From the NCBI RefSeq assembly GCF_002153605.1, contig NZ_JOPG01000005.1, positions 62,001-126,000 on the forward strand: a DNA stretch of 64,000 bases. The letters are read 5' to 3'. Each line of letters starts with the position of its first letter. Position 1 is the stretch's first letter. A model generated the notes under the pieces. It did no database searches. It was not told where the DNA came from and saw nothing but the letters and a program-made list of their open reading frames with translations. The translations under genes were made by a program, and so were the position numbers. Source of the DNA: Acetobacter malorum. Lineage in GTDB: Bacteria > Pseudomonadota > Alphaproteobacteria > Acetobacterales > Acetobacteraceae. Below, in pieces: positions 18,620 through 26,733 of this stretch.

Positions 18620-19138
18620 TCAGGCACGCAGATGCTGCCAGTCCCCATTTTCCAGACTCTCGCCACACAGGCCGAGCAGGAACCACCAGTGGGAGACCAC
18701 AAGCGTGGTTCCGGCATCGGGCTGCTGCGCCATAAAGGTGCGGAAACGCTGCACGCGGTTCTGCATCATGCCGTCACTTTCCGGTGCGGCGGTCCACCAG
18801 ACTTCCTCCAGCGCATCAAAATTCAGATGCGGCCAGTTTTCATACAAGGTGGAGGCGCAGGAGCCTTCATCGCACGAATACATGGCGCGTTCACGCACCA
18901 GCGGGGTGATTTCCGGCGTGATGTTCAGGGCGCGGGCCAGAGGAGTAGCGGTCTCCAGTGCGCGGGTGAAAGGGGAGACGAGAATGCGCGTAATGCCTTC
19001 CCCCGCCAGTTCCTGCACAAGGCGCTGTGCATGCACGCGGCCCTGAGCGGACAAGGGAGGATCTGACAGGCCGGGGTCACGCCCTGTGGCAGTGTACAGC
19101 CGGTTGAATTCGCTTTCGCAGTGCCGCAGAATAATCAT
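18620..19138 (-). CDS. histidine phosphatase family protein
   Basis: A 172-residue phosphoglycerate-mutase-like protein. The catalytic RHCESEFNR motif at residues 5-13 provides the phospho-accepting His. The second-site region ILVSPFTRALETATPLA and the late catalytic His in TTLVVSHWWFLLGL complete the active site. RHC replaces the more common RHG or RHA. The substrate is unknown; similar small members hydrolyse sugar phosphates, nucleotides or phosphoproteins. It lies 125 bases upstream of secB on the same strand and is divergent from timA. Confidence 0.85.
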   Translation of the reverse strand: MIILRHCESEFNRLYTATGRDPGLSDPPLSAQGRVHAQRLVQELAGEGITRILVSPFTRALETATPLARALNITPEITPLVRERAMYSCDEGSCASTLYENWPHLNFDALEEVWWTAAPESDGMMQNRVQRFRTFMAQQPDAGTTLVVSHWWFLLGLCGESLENGDWQHLRA

Positions 19139-19303
19139 GGTTTCAGCACTTAGGAACAGCGACCAGACTTCCGCAAGGGGCAGAGAGACTTAAGCGGACG
19201 CATTGTATCGGGCAGGGGGCTTGTCTATGTATAAAAGACGAGGTCTCCTGAACAATAAGGCTGCGCCTGAAGCCCGGGCTGGTCGAACATGGACGTGTGA
19301 CAG

Positions 19304-19981
19304 ATGGATTTTTCTTTCGGCCATTTTCCGGTCGATCTGATTCTTTTCGCTCTTGTGGCGGCATTTCTGGCGCTGCGCCTGCGTAGTGTGCTGGGCAAGC
19401 GCGTGGGCATTCAGCCTGCCCCCATGCCTGTGCCCCCGCGCCCGGATGCCGCAGGCAAGGTGATAGACGGCAAGGCGGAACAGGTTGAAGCTGTGGCCTA
19501 TGATATCCCCGGGCAGGGCACACGCGTGGGCCAGCTCCTGATGGATGTGCAGCGGCAGGACAGCACGTTTACGCCACAGCAGTTTCTTGCTGGTGTGCAG
19601 ACCTCTTTCCAGCAGGTGGTGAAAGCCTATGCGGAAGGAGATCGCGCAACTCTGAAAACCCGCCTGACCCCGGCAGTCTATGCGTCTTTTGAGGCGGCCA
19701 TGGATGCCCGTGAAGCTGCTGGTGAAAAACAGCGCAGTGAGATTAAAACGATTCGCTCTCTGGCGATTGAGGATGTGCGTCTGGTAACGCTGGACGTGGG
19801 CACCGGCGCCTCCATTGATGTGCGGATTGTGTCCGACCAGATCAGTCTGGTGACGGATGCGCAGGGTCAGCCCGTTACCGGGACGGATGCCGTGACTGAA
19901 TTTTCTGATCTGTGGACGTTTGAACGCCTTCTGGGTGTTAACGGCAGCAGCTGGCGTCTGGCTTCGGCGCGGAGTGCGTGA
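19304..19981 (+). CDS. timA: Tim44-like inner-membrane protein
   Basis: A 225-residue protein with one N-terminal helix (DLILFALVAAFLALRLRSVLG), a Pro-rich linker, and a C-terminal Tim44-like domain (about 90-225) starting FTPQQFLAGVQTSFQQVVKAYAEGD. This is the bacterial relative of the mitochondrial import-motor subunit; in Alphaproteobacteria TimA is membrane-associated and of uncertain function. Its neighbourhood with secB is conserved in the class. The last bases overlap the GTG of the DNA methyltransferase (GTGA). Confidence 0.85.
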   Translation: MDFSFGHFPVDLILFALVAAFLALRLRSVLGKRVGIQPAPMPVPPRPDAAGKVIDGKAEQVEAVAYDIPGQGTRVGQLLMDVQRQDSTFTPQQFLAGVQTSFQQVVKAYAEGDRATLKTRLTPAVYASFEAAMDAREAAGEKQRSEIKTIRSLAIEDVRLVTLDVGTGASIDVRIVSDQISLVTDAQGQPVTGTDAVTEFSDLWTFERLLGVNGSSWRLASARSA

Positions 19982-20823
19982 GAGCACGGGCCGGGGCTAA
20001 ACCCAAACCGCCTGCACGAGCGCAGCGGTACAAGGTTGGCCAGCAACAGATTATCCGGGGAGACTGCCTGCGTGCGCTGCGGCGCATGGAGGCGGACTCC
20101 GTTGACGTGATCATCACGTCACCTCCCTATAATATCGGCCTGTCCTACCGGAGCTATCCGGACAGGAAGGAAGAGGACGAGTATCTGGACTGGATGCTCG
20201 ATGTCGCACACGGCCTGCGCCGGGTGCTGCGGGCTGATGGCTCGTTTTTCCTGAATATTTCAGGCTCTTCCGCTCAGCCCTGGCTGCCGTTTGAACTGGC
20301 GGTGCGGCTGCGCGACCTGTTCGTGCTGCAAAACCATATCTCGTGGGTGAAATCCATTTCTGTTGGTGAGGACAGTTTTGGCCATTTCAAACCCATGAAC
20401 AGCCAGCGCTTCCTGCATCGCGGGCACGAGCATCTGTTCCATTTTACCCTGAGCGGGGATGTGAAGCTGGACCGGCTGAGTGCCGGGGTGCCGTATAAGG
20501 ATAAATCCAACATCGCCCGGCGCGGGCACGAGCAGGACCGGCGCTGCCGGGGCGATGCGTGGTTTATTCCGTATGAAACCGTGCGGGACCGCAAACAGAA
20601 ATTCGACCATCCGGGCACGTTTCCCGTGGCGTTGCCTGAGCAATGCCTGCTGCTGCACGGGCAGGAGGAAGCACAGGTGCTGGACCCGTTTATGGGCACG
20701 GGGACCACGCTGTTAGCCGCACAACGCCTTGGGTGTTTTGGGGTGGGAATTGAAATTGACCCTGATTATGTCGCTATTGCGCGGCAGCGTCTGAGAGACG
20801 ATCTGGAGGCTGCGGAAGACTGA
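19978..20823 (+). CDS. site-specific DNA methyltransferase, beta class, no restriction partner
   Basis: A 281-residue SAM-dependent methyltransferase. The catalytic motif TSPPYN (47-52) comes first and the SAM-binding motif DPFMGTGTT (from residue 236) comes near the C-terminus, which is the beta arrangement. SPPY is more common in N4-cytosine enzymes, DPPY in N6-adenine ones, so m4C is the better guess. The middle (about 120-200) is the likely target-recognition region. It starts with GTG overlapping timA. No restriction gene is nearby, so it acts as an orphan enzyme, perhaps in gene regulation or protection. Confidence 0.85.
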   Translation: MRARAGAKPKPPARAQRYKVGQQQIIRGDCLRALRRMEADSVDVIITSPPYNIGLSYRSYPDRKEEDEYLDWMLDVAHGLRRVLRADGSFFLNISGSSAQPWLPFELAVRLRDLFVLQNHISWVKSISVGEDSFGHFKPMNSQRFLHRGHEHLFHFTLSGDVKLDRLSAGVPYKDKSNIARRGHEQDRRCRGDAWFIPYETVRDRKQKFDHPGTFPVALPEQCLLLHGQEEAQVLDPFMGTGTTLLAAQRLGCFGVGIEIDPDYVAIARQRLRDDLEAAED

Positions 20824-20870
20824 CAATCGAATGTTTAAATGATTTTTATGAAAATAATCGTTTTGACATT

Positions 20871-20884
20871 TTGATATGTATCAA
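20871..20884. promoter_or_regulatory. FNR/Anr-type box upstream of the tri-haem peroxidase
   Basis: TTGATATGTATCAA is a perfect match to TTGAT-N4-ATCAA, the binding site of FNR/Anr oxygen sensors. Its centre lies 65-71 bases upstream of the possible start codons. A class II layout (centre at -41.5) would put transcription start near 20919, with the AT-rich AATAAA just upstream as a -10 candidate. Confidence 0.75.
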
Positions 20885-20942
20885 ACACAACCCTGACAAC
20901 AGCGAATAAAAGCTATGCAGTGTTTCTAAAATTTCAGGAGTT

Positions 20943-22382
20943 GTGGTGTTGCGCAGATTAATAGCCTCGTTAGTAGGTGTGGGTGTTCTGGCTTATGGCG
21001 GAACAATTGCCTTCCTGACTCATTTTGACCATGTGACGGCCCCGGAATTACCTGCTGCTTCCCCGACGTTAAAAGATCCAGTGGCGCTTGCAGCCTTTAA
21101 TGCTGTGCGGGAAGCCCGATGTGACTACTGCCACGCAACGGGCCGTGATCTGCCGTTTTATTTTAAGCTGCCGATTGCAAACCAGCTGATGGAAAAAGAC
21201 CTGCATGAAGGTCTGCGCCATTTCCGCATCGAGCCCGTTCTGGAAGCCTTCAAGGAAGGCAAGCCGCCGACGGAAGAGCAGCTGTCCCGTATTGAAGAAG
21301 TCATTACGCAGAACCGCATGCCGCCCAGCATGTATCTGCTCATGCACTGGCATGCGCACCTGTCTGACGGTGAGCGTCAGGCTGTGCTGAAGTGGGTGGA
21401 AGACACCCGCCGCAAATACTACGCCAACACGGGTGCTGCATCTCAGTTTGCCGGTGAGCCTATCCGCCCTGTGCCGGAAAGCGTGCCGGTGGATGCCGCC
21501 AAGGTGGCTCTTGGTCGCAAGCTGTTCTTTGACAAAAACCTGTCTGGTGACGGCACCCTGAACTGCGCAAGCTGCCATGACCTGAACCACGGTGGTGTGG
21601 ACCATCTGGTGACGGCCACGGGCATTGGCGGCCAGAAAGGCCCCATCAATGTGCCGACGGTGTATGACGCATACTTCAAAATTGCTCAGTTCTGGAACGG
21701 TCGTGCGGATGATCTGGCAGCACAGGCTGCTGGCCCCGTGATGAACCCGGTGGAAATGGGCTCGCATGACTGGGCCGGTGTGGCGCAGAAGCTGGCAGCC
21801 AACCCCGAATATGCGCCGATGTTCCAGTCCGCCTTTGGCACGGATGCGGCGATGGACCAGAACACCATCACCTCCGCAATTGCCGAGTTTGAAAAAACGC
21901 TGATCACGCCGGATAGCCCCTTTGATGACTATCTGAAGGGCAACACCAGTGCGCTGAGCGAACAGGCCAAACGCGGCTATGAAAAGTTCAAGAGCATCGG
22001 CTGCTCTGGCTGCCATAGCGGCATCGGTGTTGGCGGCGGTGCCTATGAAGCAATGGGTCTGGAAGGCGATTACTTTAAGGATCGTGGTGGCAAGCTGACG
22101 GCTGCTGATGAAGGCCGCTATGATGTGACGCACAAAGACGCCGACCACTTCCGCTTTGTGGTTCCCACCCTGCGGAACATTGATCAGTCTGCACCGTATT
22201 TCCACGATGGCAGCGTGAAGACGCTGGACGAGGCAGTCCGGAAAATGGCGAAATATCAGACGCCGGATGCTGCGATTTCTGATCAGGACGTGAGCGACAT
22301 TGTGGCGTTCCTCAAGAGCCTGACCGGGAAGTATGAAGGCCACTCTCTGGCCGACATGGGGCAGCCTGCCGCAGCCCAGTAA
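20943..22382 (+). CDS. tri-haem cytochrome c peroxidase, membrane-anchored
   Basis: A 479-residue periplasmic peroxidase with three c-haem sites: CDYCH (60-64), CASCH (208-212) and CSGCH (354-358). Residues 7-27 form a signal anchor. Residues about 45-165 are an extra N-terminal mono-haem domain, and the remainder is the classic two-haem CcpA-type peroxidase. This three-haem layout is that of E. coli YhjA and Aggregatibacter QPO, which take electrons from quinol, so it probably reduces H2O2 with ubiquinol. AGGAG at 20936-20940 fits a GTG at 20946 or TTG at 20949 better than the outermost GTG at 20943. An FNR box lies upstream and a strong terminator downstream. Confidence 0.92.
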   Translation: MVLRRLIASLVGVGVLAYGGTIAFLTHFDHVTAPELPAASPTLKDPVALAAFNAVREARCDYCHATGRDLPFYFKLPIANQLMEKDLHEGLRHFRIEPVLEAFKEGKPPTEEQLSRIEEVITQNRMPPSMYLLMHWHAHLSDGERQAVLKWVEDTRRKYYANTGAASQFAGEPIRPVPESVPVDAAKVALGRKLFFDKNLSGDGTLNCASCHDLNHGGVDHLVTATGIGGQKGPINVPTVYDAYFKIAQFWNGRADDLAAQAAGPVMNPVEMGSHDWAGVAQKLAANPEYAPMFQSAFGTDAAMDQNTITSAIAEFEKTLITPDSPFDDYLKGNTSALSEQAKRGYEKFKSIGCSGCHSGIGVGGGAYEAMGLEGDYFKDRGGKLTAADEGRYDVTHKDADHFRFVVPTLRNIDQSAPYFHDGSVKTLDEAVRKMAKYQTPDAAISDQDVSDIVAFLKSLTGKYEGHSLADMGQPAAAQ

Positions 22383-22434
22383 TGCGCAGAAAAAACGAGG
22401 GATCAGCCAGATAAATGCGCTGGTCCCTTGAAAG

Positions 22435-22477
22435 ACGGCCCCTCAGCAGGTGATAAGCTTGCCGAGGGGCCGTTTTT
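22435..22477 (+). terminator. rho-independent terminator after the peroxidase gene
   Basis: ACGGCCCCTC and GAGGGGCCGT form a perfect ten-base stem followed by five T. It ends exactly before the ATG at 22478, which argues that the downstream Smr gene starts later, at the GTG at 22496. A smaller imperfect hairpin (GGGATCAGC / GCTGGTCCC) precedes it. Confidence 0.88.
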
Positions 22478-22495
22478 ATGTGGGAAGGAATACCA

Positions 22496-23119
22496 GTGGT
22501 CAGGCGGCGTCATCTCCGGGAAGAAGAAAAGGCGCTGTGGTCCATGGTGGTGCGGGACGTAGCGCCCTTGCATGTGCCGCGTTCGGGACTATCCCCCGAA
22601 AATGCTACTGAAGCGGAGCAGGCGACTGCGGCAGAAGAAGCCAAAGGCAAACGTCTGGCTCTTGCCGCGCAGAAAAAGCAGCCCCGGCATAAAAGACGTT
22701 TGACCACGGTTGATATCCCCCTGTTCGTGCCTGCCGCAGTGCCGCCTGTGCGGGTGCAGCAGGTGGTGCAGCCAGTCGAGGAGATTGGGCGGCGGTCTCC
22801 GGGTGTTGATAATTATAGCTGGCGCACTTTTACCGACGGCAAAATGAAGGTGGAGCGGCGGCTCGACCTGCACGGTATGGTTGCGGAAGATGCGTTCCGT
22901 CGGCTGATGGAATTTATGGATGTGTCGTTTCGGTGCGGCCTGCGCTGCGTGGAAGTGGTGACAGGCCTTGGCACCGGGCAGGAAGGCGGCATCCTGCGGC
23001 GCGAACTGCCGCACTGGCTGGCGCGGGCCGATATGCGCCACCGGATTCTGGGCGTGACCTATCCCCATGCGGGGAATAAAGGGTCAGTCCGTATTTTGCT
23101 GCGTCGTCGCCGCCGGTAA
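22496..23119 (+). CDS. Smr-domain protein
   Basis: A 207-residue protein with a charged, partly disordered N-terminal half and a C-terminal Smr domain (about 115-207). The domain shows DLHGMVAEDAFRRL (the DLHG motif) and VVTGLGTGQEGGIL (the TGxGxG motif). Smr domains are nucleases acting on RNA or branched DNA, as in MutS2; the solo form in Proteobacteria is of uncertain role. AAGGA lies six bases before GTG 22496, so I prefer it to the ATG at 22478 that abuts the terminator. Its last 36 bases overlap the end of the convergent binding-protein gene. Confidence 0.8.
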   Translation: MVRRRHLREEEKALWSMVVRDVAPLHVPRSGLSPENATEAEQATAAEEAKGKRLALAAQKKQPRHKRRLTTVDIPLFVPAAVPPVRVQQVVQPVEEIGRRSPGVDNYSWRTFTDGKMKVERRLDLHGMVAEDAFRRLMEFMDVSFRCGLRCVEVVTGLGTGQEGGILRRELPHWLARADMRHRILGVTYPHAGNKGSVRILLRRRRR

Positions 23120-24244
23120 GGGTTTGCCCGCAGGGGCATCCCGCCAGCGCGGAATATTGACGGACAGCCAGCGCCGGAGGGCCAGAATGCGGTCCAGATC
23201 CGGCATCATATCCGCATAGAGCGCAGAGCAGGGCAGGCCAGCAATAAGTGTCTGATTTTGCTCCCTGGCGTGGGTGCGCAGCGCGGGTTCACTCGCAGCA
23301 ACCTGTGCTGCGTGCCGGAACCGGGCAACAAGGTCCGGCGGAGAAAGGTTGGGCAGCATCAGCCCGGCTTTCAGGCTGGCGGCCGTGGCCGCTGTTTTCC
23401 AGACATCATAGAGCCGGCCGGCGGGCAGGCGTTTTCTTTCCTGCCGGAAAATGGTCGTGAAATCAGGCGGCAGACGCAGGCGCGGGGAGGCTGAGGCAGG
23501 CAGGACGTTGGAGAACAACGGCTGCGTGTTCGGGTCATCATCCTGCAGGGAGGCCATCCGTTCTTCATACTCTTCATCAAACGGAAGCTGGATAACGTCC
23601 ACAGCGCCTGCCTTCAGCGCAGCAATGGCCGCGTCTGGCGTGCCATACCCCGGAGCAGGCAAGGGGTGCATGCCTAAAAGGTCCAGAGCCACAAGGGTGG
23701 GCAGTTCCGGCCCCGAGAGGGCCGAGATGGCCACGCGCAGCGGGCGGCCTTGCAGGAAGCTGGTAAAGGTGCGGTGCAGGCTGATCTTGCCGATCGTCAC
23801 AGTCGGCTGGCAGCTCATGAAAACGGGGAGCCAGCGCTGGGCGTCATAATGCACCCGGGGGTCGCCTGTCAGAGCGGCAATCAGGCCGGAGCCGGGCACA
23901 ACCAAACCGGAGGGCGGCGTGGGTTGCTCCTGCTGGATATCAAACAGATTGCCGCCGGTTACCCCATCCCAGCCGGTGGTCAGGCGGAGGGGGAAGGGGT
24001 CAGCATAATGCATCTCTTCCGCAAGGACCGGAGCCAGAAGGGCCGCCCACTGGCCACAGATACTCTCGGACGTGCCGCCCACAATCAGCGGGGGTAAAGG
24101 CTGGGTATTCAGCGCTGTGGCAGAGCGTGCAGAGCGGTGGGGGAGCAGGCATAAGGCAGCGCCGCCCCCTAAGCCGCCCAGTAACAGGCGGCGAGAGAAC
24201 AGTCTGGTGGAAGAGGAATGATCTGGCTGATCAGTGCGCGGCAC
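23084..24244 (-). CDS. Tat-exported TctC-like solute-binding protein
   Basis: A 386-residue periplasmic protein. The N-terminus has a twin-arginine signal (TRLFSRRLLLGG) followed by a hydrophobic stretch and AxA-like cleavage region. The body (PPLIVGGTSESICGQWAALLAP, GLVVPGSGLIAALTGDPRVHYDAQRWLPV, RPLRVAISALSGPELPT, AIAALKAGAVDVIQLP) resembles tripartite tricarboxylate transporter receptor proteins. No TctA or TctB membrane gene is nearby, so it is an orphan receptor, and its ligand is unknown. Its 3' end overlaps the convergent Smr gene by 36 bases. Confidence 0.6.
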   Translation of the reverse strand: MPRTDQPDHSSSTRLFSRRLLLGGLGGGAALCLLPHRSARSATALNTQPLPPLIVGGTSESICGQWAALLAPVLAEEMHYADPFPLRLTTGWDGVTGGNLFDIQQEQPTPPSGLVVPGSGLIAALTGDPRVHYDAQRWLPVFMSCQPTVTIGKISLHRTFTSFLQGRPLRVAISALSGPELPTLVALDLLGMHPLPAPGYGTPDAAIAALKAGAVDVIQLPFDEEYEERMASLQDDDPNTQPLFSNVLPASASPRLRLPPDFTTIFRQERKRLPAGRLYDVWKTAATAASLKAGLMLPNLSPPDLVARFRHAAQVAASEPALRTHAREQNQTLIAGLPCSALYADMMPDLDRILALRRWLSVNIPRWRDAPAGKPLPAATTQQNTD

Positions 24245-24293
24245 GTGTGAAAAACCTCCCAGTCGTCGTATCTGTCTGAGCGTCCCTTAAAGG

Positions 24294-24338
24294 GGCAGGG
24301 CCGAGAGACTCAGGGAGTGGAGTCTTGCCAGCCCTGCC
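24294..24338 (-). other. two-tier hairpin between hemF and the binding-protein gene
   Basis: Outer arms GGCAGGGC / GCCCTGCC (8 bp) enclose inner arms AGACTC / GAGTCT (6 bp), with an internal loop. It lies 42 bases after the hemF stop. It lacks a T run, so it may be a weak or rho-assisted terminator, or a processing signal. Confidence 0.4.
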
Positions 24339-24379
24339 AGACCGCACCAGCGATCTGCGGCAAAATTACGGTCGGTCTC

Positions 24380-25294
24380 TCAGGGCCATTTCACTTCCGG
24401 CGGCATGCTCATCAGAATCGCTTCCGTATGGCCGCCGGTTTTCAGGCCAAACAGTGTGCCCCGGTCATGCAGCAGGTTGAATTCCACATAGCGACCACGG
24501 CGAATCAACTGAGCGTCGCGTTGTTCCGGCGTCCAGGGTTCCATCATCCGGTCCCGGATAATTTCGGGATAGGTTTCTAAAAATCCGAGGCCGACATCTT
24601 TGGTGAAGGCGAAGTCCTGCGCAGTGTCTCCGCTATCCAGCCGGTCATAGAAAATGCCGCCCAGACCGCGCGGCTCGTTGCGGTGCGGCAGGTAGAAATA
24701 TTTGTCACACCAGGCTTTGAAGCGCGGATAATAGTCGGGGTCATGACGGGCGCAGGCCTGCTCAAACCCGGCATGGAAGCGGGCGGCGTCATCAATCGCC
24801 TCAGCACTTTCGGGGAACATGGGGGTAATATCCCCGCCGCCGCCAAACCAGCCTTGCGTGGTGATGATCATACGGGTGTTGAAGTGCGCAGCAGGCACCA
24901 GCGGGCTGCACATATGCGCCACAAGGCTGATGCCGGTTGCAAAGAAGCGCGGGTCTTCCGATGCACCGGGAATGGTGGCGGCAAATTCCGGGGAGAACGT
25001 GCCTTCCACGGTGGAAACATTCACGCCCACTTTTTCAAAAATGCGGCCCCGCATCAGGCTCATCACACCGCCGCCACCCGGGGTGCCGTCCTGATTCTGG
25101 CGGTTCCAGCTTTTGCGTTCAAACTGGCCTGCGGTCTCATGGCCCGGCAGGATGGGCGTGTTCTGCTGCACGGCGTCCTGCTCTATCTGCTCAAAGGCAG
25201 CGCAGATCCTGTCACGCAGGGTTTCAAACCACTCTTTAGCTTCCGCTTTCAGAGCTGTATGGGCGGGCACAGAATACGCTTTGGTGGGAGTCAT
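24380..25294 (-). CDS. hemF: oxygen-dependent coproporphyrinogen III oxidase
   Basis: A 304-residue enzyme that oxidatively decarboxylates coproporphyrinogen III to protoporphyrinogen IX using O2. Diagnostic stretches are [33 protein letters not shown], the substrate-loop [13 protein letters not shown], and the C-terminal [18 protein letters not shown]. It suits a strictly aerobic acetic acid bacterium. It is divergent from the cytochrome b gene across 176 bases, placing haem synthesis beside haem-using respiratory genes. Confidence 0.96.
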   Translation of the reverse strand: MTPTKAYSVPAHTALKAEAKEWFETLRDRICAAFEQIEQDAVQQNTPILPGHETAGQFERKSWNRQNQDGTPGGGGVMSLMRGRIFEKVGVNVSTVEGTFSPEFAATIPGASEDPRFFATGISLVAHMCSPLVPAAHFNTRMIITTQGWFGGGGDITPMFPESAEAIDDAARFHAGFEQACARHDPDYYPRFKAWCDKYFYLPHRNEPRGLGGIFYDRLDSGDTAQDFAFTKDVGLGFLETYPEIIRDRMMEPWTPEQRDAQLIRRGRYVEFNLLHDRGTLFGLKTGGHTEAILMSMPPEVKWP

Positions 25295-25470
25295 AGCCGG
25301 GTCTTTTTTCCTCTCACGCGCGGATGGAGGCTCACCCGCGCCTGCTAAAGGCCCTAGAGGTGCGCCTTCCTGACGATCATTGCAAGATCATGCCGTTCAT
25401 CGTTAAACACGACAACACTGTTCTGTGCGGCGTTCGGGATGCCGTGTCTGGCAGAGGTGAGGGGGAACGG

Positions 25471-26733
25471 ATGGCAGGCACACCATCGTGTCAGGATCAG
25501 GCCTATCAGCCGCCAGCGGGGCCGGTTTCGGTGGAGACTGCGCCGGAAGCGTCGGCTGGTTCTACAGCCGGTGGTGCAACCCGGACGCATACGGCCTCTG
25601 CTTTTGTGCGGGACTATATGGCGTTCCTCCTGCCGCGAGACCTCAACCTGCTGTGGACCATCGGGGCCATGCTGGTGGCCGTTCTGGCCCTGATGCTGCT
25701 GAGCGGCCTCACACTGGCGCTGACTTACACGCCCGATGCCTCACTGGCTTTTACCTCTGTCGAAACATTGGAACGGCGCGTGCCCTTTGGCTGGCTTTTG
25801 CGCAGCATGCATATGACAGGGGCCACGTTCTTTATGGCGGCGCTGTATCTGCATGTGTTTCGGGGGCTGTGTTACGGCTCTTATCGTGCGCCGCGTCAGG
25901 GATTGTGGGGCGTGGGCACGGTTCTGCTGATGATGGTGATGATCACCGCCTTTGCGGGATACGTGCTGCCATGGGGCCAGATGTCCTACTGGGGCGCGGA
26001 TGTGGCAGGCAAGGCTGTTGGCGCAATCCCGCTTGTGGGGAACGCGCTGGAGCGGGTTTTTCTGGGGGGGGATGCGCCCGGGACGGCCACGCTGCACCGG
26101 ATGTTCGTGCTGCACTTTACGCTCGCCTTTAGCATTGTCGGCATGGTGATCCTGCATGTGGCGGTTTTGCATGCCAGAGGCAGCACAAGCCCGTCTGGTG
26201 CCGTCGGGCAGAACCGGGCGCGGATGCTGCCGTTCCACCCCTATTTTACCGTCAAGGATGGTCTGGGTGTGGTGCTGCTGGCCCTTCTGTTCACGCTGGT
26301 GATGTGCTTCTGGCCGGGGCTGGTGACCGAGGTGGAAAATTATCGCCCGGCCAACCCTTTGCACACGCCTGCGGACATTGAGCCGGAATGGTACTTCCTG
26401 CCATTTTACGGCATGTTGCAGGCTGTGCCGTCCAAATTTTTTGGGCTGCTGGTGTCCGGTGGTGCTGTGGCCATCCTGCTGTTTGTCCCCTGGCTGGACC
26501 GGGGTAATTCCGCCACTTTTGCGGCTGGCCGATGGGGAGGCTTGTGCTGGTTGCCGCGTGTGGCGCTGACCGTTCTGGTCTGTTCCTTCGTGCTGGCCGG
26601 GTTAGCGGGGCGGCATCATGTGCAAGGCGTCTGGTTGCTGGTCGGGCGATTGGCGACGCTGGGCTATTACCTCTATTTCCTCGGTTTTTTGCCGTTTTAC
26701 AGTCGGCTGGCGCACAAGGAGGCACGGTCTTGA
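25471..26733 (+). CDS. petB: cytochrome b of the bc1 complex
   Basis: A 420-residue membrane subunit of ubiquinol:cytochrome c reductase with eight predicted helices. The bis-haem ligands are seen as LRSMHMTGATFFMAALYLH in helix B and LHFTLAFSIVGMVILH in helix D. The Qo-site motif PEWYFLPFY is present. AGGGGG lies six bases before the ATG at 25471; the open frame upstream to 25324 is not conserved-looking. The Rieske gene (petA), which normally precedes petB, is absent here. The gene ends in a TTGA overlap with cytochrome c1. One C-terminal helix is repeated in the c1 signal sequence. Confidence 0.93.
   Translation: MAGTPSCQDQAYQPPAGPVSVETAPEASAGSTAGGATRTHTASAFVRDYMAFLLPRDLNLLWTIGAMLVAVLALMLLSGLTLALTYTPDASLAFTSVETLERRVPFGWLLRSMHMTGATFFMAALYLHVFRGLCYGSYRAPRQGLWGVGTVLLMMVMITAFAGYVLPWGQMSYWGADVAGKAVGAIPLVGNALERVFLGGDAPGTATLHRMFVLHFTLAFSIVGMVILHVAVLHARGSTSPSGAVGQNRARMLPFHPYFTVKDGLGVVLLALLFTLVMCFWPGLVTEVENYRPANPLHTPADIEPEWYFLPFYGMLQAVPSKFFGLLVSGGAVAILLFVPWLDRGNSATFAAGRWGGLCWLPRVALTVLVCSFVLAGLAGRHHVQGVWLLVGRLATLGYYLYFLGFLPFYSRLAHKEARS
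26524..26601 (+). repeat. copy A of an in-frame 78-base repeat (in petB)
   Basis: This segment near the petB 3' end aligns without gaps to 26769-26846 at the petC 5' end, with about 62 of 78 bases the same and the last 21 identical. The 245-base offset puts both copies in the coding frame of their own gene, giving LVCSFVLAG in both proteins. Confidence 0.75.
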
